Source of the DNA: an uncultured Maribacter sp.
Lineage (GTDB): Bacteria > Bacteroidota > Bacteroidia > Flavobacteriales > Flavobacteriaceae
NCBI GenBank assembly: GCA_947493885.1
Contig: CANLTE010000009.1
Coordinates: 29,945-93,944, forward strand
Direction of reading: 5' to 3'
Length of the DNA stretch: 64,000 bases
Positions 18,763-28,269 of this stretch are shown piece by piece; position 1 is the stretch's first letter; each line of letters opens with the position of its first letter. Under the pieces are notes generated by a model. That model saw only the letters and a list, made by a program, of their open reading frames with translations, was not told the origin of the DNA and searched no databases. The translations under genes and the position numbers were made by a program.

Positions 18763-21309
18763 ATGCATCAATTACAGCGACAAAAAGATTTTAAAAAATC
18801 GGTAAGTAACAAGTTTAATGTCTACAATAGCTTGTTTTTAAACCTTCCGTATAGAAATATTGAGAATGTAGGAATGTTAATTCCTTTGATGCTGGATCAG
18901 TGTCAAAAAGGATTGGCATCTGGTCTTAATCCTAGAGAAATATTAGACGGGTTTTTTCAGAACTTTGTAAATATAGATTCAGAAAAGGAACGTATTGATT
19001 TTATGTTCAAAATCATTCAGTACGTTGAGCGTCAAGTTGTATTGTATGATAGTGTTGAAGATGCTGCTTTTCCAAAACTGCAAGAACATAGTACTAACCT
19101 TACTATTAAAGACTACTTTCAATTAGTAGATAAAAACAAAAGTTGGGATTTAATCGCAGATAAATTGTCCACCTTTAGTGCTAGAATTGTATTAACAGCA
19201 CACCCAACGCAGTTTTATAATAAATCTATATTAGATATTATTACCAATCTGCGATCACTAATTTTAGAAGATAAGATTGATGATATTGATGTTAAACTTC
19301 AGCAATTAGGATTAACATCGTTATTAAATTCTAAAAAGCCAACACCATTAGACGAAGCTAAAAACATAATATACATGTTACGTAATGTATATTATGATGC
19401 TATTGGTGATTTGTTTGCTTACATAAAAGAAAATATTAACAGAAACGATTTTGAAAATTACGATATCATGAAACTTGGTTTTTGGCCAGGTGGTGACCGT
19501 GATGGAAATCCGTTTGTAACCGCGGCAATAACCAATGATGTTGCTGATGAGCTGCGTGTTACTTTAATGAAGTGCTATTATAACGATTTAAAAAAGTTAC
19601 AAAACAAGTTAACTTTTAAAGATCTTCAAGAGCACATAAATGTACTACGAGCTAATTTGTATATCGCTATGTTTAATCCATCAAAAACGGTGGGTTATAA
19701 TGATATTATTGGGCCGTTAGAAATTATAAGAGAAATACTTGTTGCCAAGTATCACGGACTGTATATTAAAGAACTTGACCATTTTATGGATAAAGTTAGA
19801 ATCTTTAAAACGCACTTTGCAACTATAGATATCCGTCAAGACCACAGTATACATACTAAGGTTGTTGAAACCATTTTAAAGCAAAATGGTGTTGTTAAAG
19901 AAAGTATTACTGAGCTTTCAGATAAAGAGCTGGAGCAGGCACTTTTAACTAACGATTTTAGTTTGTCTCCCGATGATTACGAAGAAGAAATTGTAAAGGA
20001 TACTATTAAAAATATTATTCAGTTAAAAGACATTCAGGCTAAAAACGGAGAGCAAGGTTGTAACCGTTACATCATTAGTAATTCTGAAGATATTTTCTCA
20101 ATACTATTTGTACATACATTATTTAGATGGTGTGGTTGGAAAGCTGAGGACATTACTTTTGATATTGTTCCTCTTTTTGAAACCATGAAAGGTATGGATG
20201 GGGCAGAGGCAACTATGCAATATCTGTTCGATTTAAATCAGTATAACAGCCATATTAATCTTCGTAGTCGTAAGCAAACCATAATGCTGGGTTTTTCTGA
20301 TGGAACCAAAGACGGTGGTTATGTAAAAGCTAACTGGGAAATATTAAGAACCAAAGAAAAGCTATCATTTATATGTGCTCAAAACGATGTTAAAGTAGTA
20401 TTCTTTGATGGTCGTGGAGGACCGCCAGCACGTGGAGGAGGAAAAACGCATCGTTTTTACGCCGCTCAAACAAAAGACATTGCTAATAATGAGATACAGT
20501 TAACCATACAAGGGCAAACTATTACTAGTACATACGGTACAAAAGACCATTTTATGTACAATTGTGAGCAATTGTTAACAGCTGGACTTTCTAACAATAT
20601 TTTTGGTAACGAAAATGTAATTTCTGAAGAACACCGAGCATTGATAGATGAACTTTCTGCATTAAGTTTTACCAAGTACGATAACTTAAAGCAACACGAT
20701 AAGTTTATGCCTTATTTGGAGCACATGAGTACATTAAAGTACTATGGTAAAGCCAATATTGGAAGTAGACCAGGTAAGCGTGGAAATAAGGCTAAATTAG
20801 AGTTAACAGATTTACGTGCCATTTCGTTTGTAGGATCATGGAGTCAGTTAAAGCAAAATGTACCAGGATATTTTGGTATTGGTACGGCTTTAAAAACATT
20901 ACAAGATCAAGGTAGAATTGAAGAGGTAAAAACCTTGTTTAAAGAGGTGCCTTTCTTTAAAACCTTAATGTTGAATAGTATGATGGCGTTGTCTAAATGT
21001 CACTTTGGACTTACTAGTTACATGAAAAACAATGAGGAATATGGTGATTTCTGGATGATACTCTTTAATGAGTTTGAGCTTTCTAAAGAAATGTTGTTAT
21101 TAATTTCTGATATGGAAATTTTAATGGAACAAGAGCCTGTTTCTAGAGAGTCTGTAAAAATTAGAGAAAACATAGTGTTACCATTATTGGTAATTCAACA
21201 ATATGCTTTACAGAAAATAGGAGAAAAAACAAGCTTTAATGAGCTGTATGAAAAGATTGTTATTAGATCTTTATATGGTAACATTAACGCTAGTAGAAAC
21301 TCAGCTTAA
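18763..21309 (+). CDS. ppc: Phosphoenolpyruvate carboxylase
   Basis: LTAHPTQ, FWPGGDRDGNPFV, MLGFSDGTKDGGY, FFDGRGGPPARGGG, GSRPGKRG. Confidence 0.97.
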   Translation: MHQLQRQKDFKKSVSNKFNVYNSLFLNLPYRNIENVGMLIPLMLDQCQKGLASGLNPREILDGFFQNFVNIDSEKERIDFMFKIIQYVERQVVLYDSVEDAAFPKLQEHSTNLTIKDYFQLVDKNKSWDLIADKLSTFSARIVLTAHPTQFYNKSILDIITNLRSLILEDKIDDIDVKLQQLGLTSLLNSKKPTPLDEAKNIIYMLRNVYYDAIGDLFAYIKENINRNDFENYDIMKLGFWPGGDRDGNPFVTAAITNDVADELRVTLMKCYYNDLKKLQNKLTFKDLQEHINVLRANLYIAMFNPSKTVGYNDIIGPLEIIREILVAKYHGLYIKELDHFMDKVRIFKTHFATIDIRQDHSIHTKVVETILKQNGVVKESITELSDKELEQALLTNDFSLSPDDYEEEIVKDTIKNIIQLKDIQAKNGEQGCNRYIISNSEDIFSILFVHTLFRWCGWKAEDITFDIVPLFETMKGMDGAEATMQYLFDLNQYNSHINLRSRKQTIMLGFSDGTKDGGYVKANWEILRTKEKLSFICAQNDVKVVFFDGRGGPPARGGGKTHRFYAAQTKDIANNEIQLTIQGQTITSTYGTKDHFMYNCEQLLTAGLSNNIFGNENVISEEHRALIDELSALSFTKYDNLKQHDKFMPYLEHMSTLKYYGKANIGSRPGKRGNKAKLELTDLRAISFVGSWSQLKQNVPGYFGIGTALKTLQDQGRIEEVKTLFKEVPFFKTLMLNSMMALSKCHFGLTSYMKNNEEYGDFWMILFNEFELSKEMLLLISDMEILMEQEPVSRESVKIRENIVLPLLVIQQYALQKIGEKTSFNELYEKIVIRSLYGNINASRNSA

Positions 21310-21330
21310 ATTATAGAATAATATATAAAG

Positions 21331-21533
21331 TTGTAGATTCTCCTGAACAAGTGGAAAAACCCTCCTGAGCGATGTGAAAATCGGTTTGGAAAAAGCTAAA
21401 TCTACAAACTCTCCTGAGTGATTGTAAAAAACGCTCATGAAATAAGTTTATAAAAACCTCTTGAGCGATTAGAAGGATTTCTCAAGAAAATAAGTTTATA
21501 AAAACCTCCTGAGCGAAGACGAAGGAGGTTTTT
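21331..21533. repeat. Degenerate ~48-bp direct-repeat array ending in a terminator hairpin
   Basis: CTCCTGAG-type core at 21340, 21362, 21411, 21458, 21506; near-identical 28-mers AATAAGTTTATAAAAACCTC(T/C)TGAGCGA at 21441-21468 and 21489-21516. Confidence 0.75.
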
Positions 21534-21535
21534 TT
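21500..21535 (+). terminator. Rho-independent terminator downstream of ppc
   Basis: AAAACCTCC-tgagcgaagacgaa-GGAGGTTTTTTT. Confidence 0.75.
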
Positions 21536-21716
21536 GTCCCTCCAAACCCCCACCCTGTAGGAAAAAGTGCCCAGTTTTAAACATTTGGTTGATAAGTATT
21601 TGGGGTGTTACGCATTTCTGTTTTATTTATATCTGATTTTAAAAGTAATTTACTTTATTAATTATAATCTTTTTCTTGCTATTTATTTAAAGATTTAAAA
21701 ATAACATTGAACAGGT

Positions 21717-24700
21717 ATGATAAACACCTCAATAGAACATAATCTTCGTGAATACCTCAGAAAAATTGATGATGAAGGAGTATTCAATAAGCAGGATGAG
21801 AAGCTAAACGCAGAGGACTTCTTTATGCGTCTATTTGAGTTGGTTTACAATTGGAAGAATTTAATCAACCTAAACTATAGCGAAGCTAATTCTGCCGGAA
21901 TTGACTTGTATGAAACTAGAAAAGGAATTGCAATCCAAATCACAGCACAACAAAGTAAAGAGAAGGACAAAATTAAAGACACAATTGAGAAAACAATCAA
22001 ACACCATAAATCAAAATCAATTAACAAAATTATTTGCTTCTTTGTAAGAGATAACGAAGGTTTAAAAAACATAAGCGAAGAAGAACTATCAAAAGAATAT
22101 GGTTTTAAAATAACAATCGCTACAACAAAACAAATCATAGGTGATTTTCAAAGAATAACTTCTCCTGAAAAGAGATATAGAATAGAAGAAATAGTAGAAC
22201 AAGAGCTTTCACCTCAATTTATAGGATTAGGTTCCGTTTACCATTTCAAAAAGTTTAATAATAGAAATACAAATCAAGAATATTTAACACCTCCTGAAGC
22301 GATATATTTTTCAACTTTTGAAAAAAAGAAGATTAAAGAAGTTGCATCACTTTTCAACAAAAACCAAACAAAAGAATACGCAATACTGGGTAATCCTTGT
22401 AGTGGAAAAACAACATTAGCGGAAGCTGTTTATAAAAACTTTATTCCTCACTTTCGAAATAGGACATTTTATCTAGACTTATCAGACCCCGATACTAATT
22501 TCAATAATGTACTTGATGAAATTGGAAAACTATCTTTCTATCGCTCGACATTAGTAATAGATAATGTTCACGAAAACATAGGTTTGTTCAAAAAAATTCG
22601 AGAAAGAATCAGAACTTTTGAATGGATAAAAGCTATCTATTTATCAAGGTATTACAACTCGTTTCGTGAAGAAGATAAGAATTCAATTTTCAATGTTTTT
22701 AACGACATTAAACAATTTAGATACAATCCTGATATAGAATTTGATGAAAAGGTTTCAGGAATAATAAATAACAGAATTTATAAGTTAAAAAGCGACTACT
22801 CTGAATTTAGTTGGTACAAAGGAGATTTTGAGACAATTTTAAAGAACACGAACAGAAATTTATTAAAGTTAAATATTGCTCTTGAAACTTGGATTTCGTC
22901 AATAAAAAAGGGTAATGATTTAAAATTTGATCAAGTTAACAATGATAGAATTTATGAGTATTTCTACCAACAGCACAGGTTAAAAGAATTTGATGAAGAA
23001 CTATTGTTTTTATATTCTTTTCTTTTCAGCCGGGACATTTCATTCTTAAGAATGAAAAATAAAAATGACGAATTTAGGAAGCTAAAGGAAAAGGGAATTA
23101 TATTAAACTACTCAACAAGTGATTACTATTATTTTCCTCATAAAGACTATGCATACCTAATTTATCAAACCTTGATTAAAGAAAAAGGGTTAGGCACTGA
23201 CAATTTAATAGAATTACTTAACAATTACATTCGTAATCATAGAACTGAATCGGAACTAAATATTACGGAGTTAATAGTAAAACTATCTATTTCAGAACAA
23301 TTTGAAATTACTAGGCGGTTACTGAATAATGAAATAGTTCTAGACCTATTTAGCGACAAATTCAAAAGGAATATTCGCCCATTTGAAGTGTTCCAGTTAC
23401 AAAAAATGTTTTTTCGGTCATTCGATTATTTGAACAGTGAAAATCAAATACTGTATTATAATTTATTTATAAAGTACTATTTAAATAATAAACTAGAGTT
23501 ATACGTCTATAGGGATTATTCTGTATATAGCAATTTGCTCCAAATTGCAAATCAGTTAAACGTAGAGCTTGGAAATATCATAAAAACACTCCGAATTAAT
23601 GAGCAAGCAAATACTAATTCTATTACAGAATTAACAATGAGGATTAGTAAAAAGAAAGCCACACCGGAAACGGTTAACAGAATTTTAAATTCATTTGATT
23701 TCTCAGAGTGGTTGACAATGATTGAAAAGTTGCCAACTCTTTCAAGAATCACGAACTCACTTTCTGAATTAAATACCTCACCACTATCTAAGAAGTTATT
23801 GTTCGGGATTATAAATAACTTAAACATTGAACAACTTGCGCGAAAAAGCGAAAATCTAAAAACTGTTCAAATTGGAAAGTCAATAAGAGAACTAGAAAAA
23901 ATTGATATATCTCTAGGAACTAATGTTGCTAAAAATCTATTGTATAAATTATCGAAAGGCTTAAAGTTATCTCAATCGAATCTATCAGATTTTGCAAAGA
24001 GCTTATCTGATTTATCGTCAATTGCACCTGATTTGATTAAAATAGAACTTGAAAAAAGTTTAAAAAATGGAACATTTTATAAGCTACTTGAAAATGAAAA
24101 AAGCTTAAGTAATTTATCAGCTCGGTTATTAGAATTAAATACCACGATCAAGGAAGATAAAGAGCCATTTTTGAAGATAACAAATGAATTTTTAGCTTCT
24201 GAAAAATCCAAGGCTCTAATCAAAAATGAAAATAACATTAATAGCCTGCTAATATTCTATGAAATAGTCAAAAAGAAACAAATTCAAATTTCTGAACATA
24301 TATCTTATATACTCTTGAATAGTACAAAGCAGCAGATTTTAAACTGTGATTTCAATATTACAATTTTATCTAATCCAAAAGCCCTGAACCTACCTGAGCT
24401 TAAGAATAAAATCCAAAATGAAATATCTGCTGACCTACTTAACAAGGTTATTAATGGTTCAAAATTTACTGTTACAAAATCGCTATTTCTTGTTTTAAAC
24501 AGAGTAGATGAAGCAAAAACAACAAAAGCACTGAATATGTCAGATATGAATATCTTATGTACATCAATGTGTCATAAACAACTTAATATCAGCCAGTCTA
24601 TTGATGCTTTGTACACAATAATGAACAAAACATTTATTGATAATGACTTGAACTCAATAAAATTTTGTTCTAACCTATTAGATAGGTATCTAACTTTACA

Positions 24701-25205
24701 ACGTGCAAACACGTTCCAATACAATAGATTAAACTTTGGGGATTTTTTGAAAGCCTTTGACTTTTCGTTAAAAATTAATTTTGATGTAGCCATAAAACAT
24801 TTTGAAAATGACTTTCTAAAAAAATTAAAAGTATCTAATAACAAAAATTTGACCATTTCTTCACTATTTCAATCATTACGTAGAATAGAGGATTTGACTA
24901 AGAGTAAATACAAAAAGGAAATCAAAGAGTTTTTAAAATTGTATAAGCCAAAGTTTTTAAATGGAATCAAAAACGAGGACTTAGCCAAAACAACATCAGG
25001 ACTAGTCGAATTGAGTAAATGTGACTTAAAGGAATATGCGGACGAGTTACTCTATGATGCTAAAAATGTTGTTCTAAATAAAATAAAGCAATTGAATGGA
25101 GACAAAATATTGAAAGCAAAAATAATCCCTGACATTGAAAAGATTGCGGTTGGAAAATCTAAAATATTGATAAAGGAAATTAAAGTGAGCAAATATAATT
25201 TGTGA
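21717..25205 (+). CDS. SMEK-like domain / STAND-like NTPase / helical-repeat protein; candidate anti-phage (Avs-like) protein
   Basis: N-term ...GIDLYETRKGIAIQITAQQSKEKDKIKDTI; Walker A GNPCSGKTT; Walker B-like STLVIDN; sensor-like AIYLSR; winged-helix-like YYFPHKDYAYLIYQ; ~40-41 aa repeats in the C-terminal half. Confidence 0.8.
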   Translation: MINTSIEHNLREYLRKIDDEGVFNKQDEKLNAEDFFMRLFELVYNWKNLINLNYSEANSAGIDLYETRKGIAIQITAQQSKEKDKIKDTIEKTIKHHKSKSINKIICFFVRDNEGLKNISEEELSKEYGFKITIATTKQIIGDFQRITSPEKRYRIEEIVEQELSPQFIGLGSVYHFKKFNNRNTNQEYLTPPEAIYFSTFEKKKIKEVASLFNKNQTKEYAILGNPCSGKTTLAEAVYKNFIPHFRNRTFYLDLSDPDTNFNNVLDEIGKLSFYRSTLVIDNVHENIGLFKKIRERIRTFEWIKAIYLSRYYNSFREEDKNSIFNVFNDIKQFRYNPDIEFDEKVSGIINNRIYKLKSDYSEFSWYKGDFETILKNTNRNLLKLNIALETWISSIKKGNDLKFDQVNNDRIYEYFYQQHRLKEFDEELLFLYSFLFSRDISFLRMKNKNDEFRKLKEKGIILNYSTSDYYYFPHKDYAYLIYQTLIKEKGLGTDNLIELLNNYIRNHRTESELNITELIVKLSISEQFEITRRLLNNEIVLDLFSDKFKRNIRPFEVFQLQKMFFRSFDYLNSENQILYYNLFIKYYLNNKLELYVYRDYSVYSNLLQIANQLNVELGNIIKTLRINEQANTNSITELTMRISKKKATPETVNRILNSFDFSEWLTMIEKLPTLSRITNSLSELNTSPLSKKLLFGIINNLNIEQLARKSENLKTVQIGKSIRELEKIDISLGTNVAKNLLYKLSKGLKLSQSNLSDFAKSLSDLSSIAPDLIKIELEKSLKNGTFYKLLENEKSLSNLSARLLELNTTIKEDKEPFLKITNEFLASEKSKALIKNENNINSLLIFYEIVKKKQIQISEHISYILLNSTKQQILNCDFNITILSNPKALNLPELKNKIQNEISADLLNKVINGSKFTVTKSLFLVLNRVDEAKTTKALNMSDMNILCTSMCHKQLNISQSIDALYTIMNKTFIDNDLNSIKFCSNLLDRYLTLQRANTFQYNRLNFGDFLKAFDFSLKINFDVAIKHFENDFLKKLKVSNNKNLTISSLFQSLRRIEDLTKSKYKKEIKEFLKLYKPKFLNGIKNEDLAKTTSGLVELSKCDLKEYADELLYDAKNVVLNKIKQLNGDKILKAKIIPDIEKIAVGKSKILIKEIKVSKYNL

Positions 25206-25413
25206 GGCGAAATAAAACTTCGATGAATTTTCCTTGAAATTTGAATACTGATATACCTTAATATCAACAGAATGGAACCCCCAGCTATCGTTCGTTTGTA
25301 ACGAGTGCCCGCAAGTAATATATACTTATAGGAGTATTTAAAAGTGTGAGTGGATATAGATAAGTTAATACTCAAAAAACTGTTATCATTCGAATATTAA
25401 GGTTTTATAATTT

Positions 25414-26013
25414 TTATCGCGCTTCTTTTTTCAATAACCAAGACATACTTATAGCTAATGCACCGTATGCAGCTCCAATTCGCTCTTCTCTTTTATATGG
25501 AGCAACTTTAGCAATTATTCGTGCAGGTGATTTTGATTCCCAAAGAATATTTTCTGGGTTATCTATTTCATATAATTTAAGGGCTACTTCTATTTTAGAA
25601 GGCTGTGAAAACCCTACATTATATCCAGGATATACCCATAGGGTTTGAACATGTAAATTATATTTAGCATCGGGATTGTTTCTTAAAACGGTAATTTTCC
25701 TTTTTTTGGGTAATGCCTGATTAATGTATTTAATAAATAAAGGTGCATATACAGTATCTCTATCAGCAAACCAAGAGCTTCTAAAAATTTCACCTGATCC
25801 AGGATTATGTTCTTCTCTAAGTTTTACTTTGTTTTTTATGAACTCTTCCTCTGTGGGGTAACCATGTACTTTCATATTTTCATACCCAAAAGTAACGGAA
25901 AGTTGTTTTTCACCAGCTAGTACAGAAATATCTCCAGATGCAGTTTTTATTTTTTGACTTAAAAGAGGTGCTATGCAAAAAATAATTAGAATAGTGGTAA
26001 GTAAATTTTTCAT
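25414..26013 (-). CDS. Hypothetical exported protein
   Basis: Signal peptide MKNLLTTILIIFCIAPLLSQK; likely start at 26013 rather than the ORF-track start 26070. Confidence 0.65.
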   Translation of the reverse strand: MKNLLTTILIIFCIAPLLSQKIKTASGDISVLAGEKQLSVTFGYENMKVHGYPTEEEFIKNKVKLREEHNPGSGEIFRSSWFADRDTVYAPLFIKYINQALPKKRKITVLRNNPDAKYNLHVQTLWVYPGYNVGFSQPSKIEVALKLYEIDNPENILWESKSPARIIAKVAPYKREERIGAAYGALAISMSWLLKKEAR

Positions 26014-26272
26014 GTGTTTTATGGTATTGTGTAAAGCAAACTTAAAAATTATACAACAACTAAAAGGCATGAGTACAACTTTTTACCTTTTTAATTACGA
26101 GGAATATGGTTTGTATTGTAAGAATTTATACGGGATTACAAATCGCAGTATTTGTTAATTCCGTTGGAGAAAACATTAAACTATTTGTGGGAGATATTTA
26201 GCTGAGGTTAAACATTATTGACTAGTTTGAAAACAACATATTCCATTATCTTTACCGCTTCAAAAAGCATGA

Positions 26273-27229
26273 ATGTCGTACCAATTGTTATCCTCTCCTT
26301 TACAAGGTTTTACTGATTATATTTTTCGTAATGCGCAGCAGCATTTTTTTGGAGGAATAGATACCTATTATGCGCCTTACATACGGTACAATAAAAAAAT
26401 GGTAATAAAGGGATCATACCAACGCGATTTAAATCCTGAAGTAAATACTAGTTTAGAAGTTATACCGCAGGTGATGACCGCCAGTGCTGATGAATTTTTG
26501 CATACTATAAAGTACATTCAATCTTTAGGATATACAGAGCTTAATTGGAATTTAGGTTGTCCGTACCCTATGGTAACAAAAAGCGGCATGGGCTCTGGAC
26601 TTATTTGTAATACGGAAAAAATAGACCATATTTTAGATCGTGCGCATACCGAAACCAATGTTACCATTTCTATGAAAATGCGTTTAGGATATGAGAATAG
26701 CAATGAAATTTTAGACGCTTTTGCGGTATTAAATAAGTATCCGCTTAAAAATGTGGCAATACATGCTCGTTTGGGGAAACAATTGTACAAAGGTGGTGTA
26801 GATTTAGATGCATTTCAAGAATGTATAGATGTAGCAAAACATACCTTATATTATAACGGTGATATTACTACTGTAGCAGCGTTTAAGGCGCTTCGAGAAC
26901 GTTTTCCATCAATTAACCATTTTATGATTGGTAGAGGACTCATTGCTGACCCATTTTTGCCGAGCATGATAAAAGCAGATACTACCGTGTACCCTGCTAA
27001 TCGCTGGGATATTTTTAAAGAATTTCATGATACTATTTATAGTCAGTACGATGCTAAACTTTCTGGACCAACACCAATAAAAATGAAAATGCAGGGTTTT
27101 TGGGAGTTTTTTTCAAAGTCTACACACAATCCTCAAAAAGTATTTAAGGCAATTAAAAAAGCAGGAAACCCTTATAAATATAGAAATGCCGTTGAAGAAA
27201 TAATTGCAGCTCAAAAAAATAATAGATAG
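26273..27229 (+). CDS. tRNA-dihydrouridine synthase family protein
   Basis: SSPLQGFTDYIFR, NLGCPYPMVTKSGMGSGL, MKMRLGY, HARLGKQLYKG, GDI, GRGLIADP. Confidence 0.92.
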   Translation: MSYQLLSSPLQGFTDYIFRNAQQHFFGGIDTYYAPYIRYNKKMVIKGSYQRDLNPEVNTSLEVIPQVMTASADEFLHTIKYIQSLGYTELNWNLGCPYPMVTKSGMGSGLICNTEKIDHILDRAHTETNVTISMKMRLGYENSNEILDAFAVLNKYPLKNVAIHARLGKQLYKGGVDLDAFQECIDVAKHTLYYNGDITTVAAFKALRERFPSINHFMIGRGLIADPFLPSMIKADTTVYPANRWDIFKEFHDTIYSQYDAKLSGPTPIKMKMQGFWEFFSKSTHNPQKVFKAIKKAGNPYKYRNAVEEIIAAQKNNR

Positions 27230-27241
27230 TACTTATATCAT

Positions 27242-27544
27242 CTACAACTTAACACCCTTTACCAAAAAAGATGATTTTATAGCGTCATTTTTAAGATGTA
27301 AAAAGGATTTTCTGCGTTCGTCATTAGAAAAATTTACAAAATCCTGCTCAGAATTAAATGAAACAAAATGAATTTCGTAGGGCAACTCTTCTTCACTAGT
27401 AATGTAATTATCTTGCGTAGGTCTTAAACGGTAAATTAGTTTGCCGTTGTAATCACTAATAATAGGAATAGCTAGTGCTTCAAACTCATTAAAAACAGCT
27501 TCTTTTCCTTCTTTAATAAAAATTAACTGAGTAATGTAAATCAT
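27242..27544 (-). CDS. Small DUF1330-like / dimeric alpha-beta barrel protein
   Basis: MIYITQLIFIKEGKEAVFNEFEALAIPIISDYNGKLIYR pattern. Confidence 0.6.
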   Translation of the reverse strand: MIYITQLIFIKEGKEAVFNEFEALAIPIISDYNGKLIYRLRPTQDNYITSEEELPYEIHFVSFNSEQDFVNFSNDERRKSFLHLKNDAIKSSFLVKGVKL

Positions 27545-27581
27545 GCTTTTTAGGATTGTAAAACCTGTTAAAATGATGGTA

Positions 27582-28220
27582 CTATTGCTTTGCAGACAAC
27601 ACTAAATTTTTGAATCTTCCAGAAGACCCAAATCCTGTCCATAATCCAATTTTATCGGAGGTAGTTTTCGTTAACCTTTCTACTTCTAAAAAAGGGGCCT
27701 CTTCATCATTTAAATAAACCAATACTTTAGTGTCCGTTACGGCAATTGTGGCTTTAAACCAGTTATCGGGTTGTGGAGGTGTTTTTAATTCGGCTTCAAA
27801 CTCACCAGTTCTTTGGTTTCGTAATTTGTGCCATGTATATGTAGGGTGGTGTATGTATTGCACCATGTGACTTCTGCGATTGGGTTGTTCAGCTACAAAG
27901 TTAAAAGGTCTAAAATATACAGCTTCATAGGTAGAATCGTTTTGAATATTAAAAGCCAGTCCAACAAAACTTTTACCAGGGTTGTTTTCTCCTTTTATTT
28001 CAATGGTGGCTGAGCCTGTTTTAAACGAAGTTTCCTTTAAAATTGCAAGTCCGTCTCCTTCACGAGCATCTAGCTCAATTGCACTAGTTTCGTAAGCTGC
28101 AATTTCGCGATTTACAACCGTTATATGATTTGATTTTAGTTGCTCTTTTAAGTTAATGGTTTGTCCAAAGGAAGTTAATGTTACACATAGTGTACTTACT
28201 AAAAAGATTGCTTTTTTCAT
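27582..28220 (-). CDS. Exported concanavalin-like (DUF1080-like) protein
   Basis: Signal peptide; FVGLAFNIQNDSTYEAVYFRPFNF, WHKLR, VYLNDEEAP, IGLWTGFGSSGRFKNL. Confidence 0.75.
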   Translation of the reverse strand: MKKAIFLVSTLCVTLTSFGQTINLKEQLKSNHITVVNREIAAYETSAIELDAREGDGLAILKETSFKTGSATIEIKGENNPGKSFVGLAFNIQNDSTYEAVYFRPFNFVAEQPNRRSHMVQYIHHPTYTWHKLRNQRTGEFEAELKTPPQPDNWFKATIAVTDTKVLVYLNDEEAPFLEVERLTKTTSDKIGLWTGFGSSGRFKNLVLSAKQ

Positions 28221-28269
28221 GTTTTGATTGATTTGATGATTGATGAATTTGTTTATATATGATACAATT

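Noticed and set aside
21331-21535. CRISPR-like array
   Set aside because: Units of ~48 bp are degenerate along their whole length with no constant repeat plus variable spacer pattern and no cas genes.
25052-25375. 107-aa minus ORF overlapping the STAND-like gene 3' end, as a possible antitoxin/partner
   Set aside because: Mostly antisense to the large gene, no domain-like pattern; the island is better explained as single-gene.
25414-26013. Exported protein next to the STAND-like gene as a second component of the defence locus
   Set aside because: Opposite strand with its own signal peptide and a ~200-bp gap; looks like ordinary chromosomal backbone.
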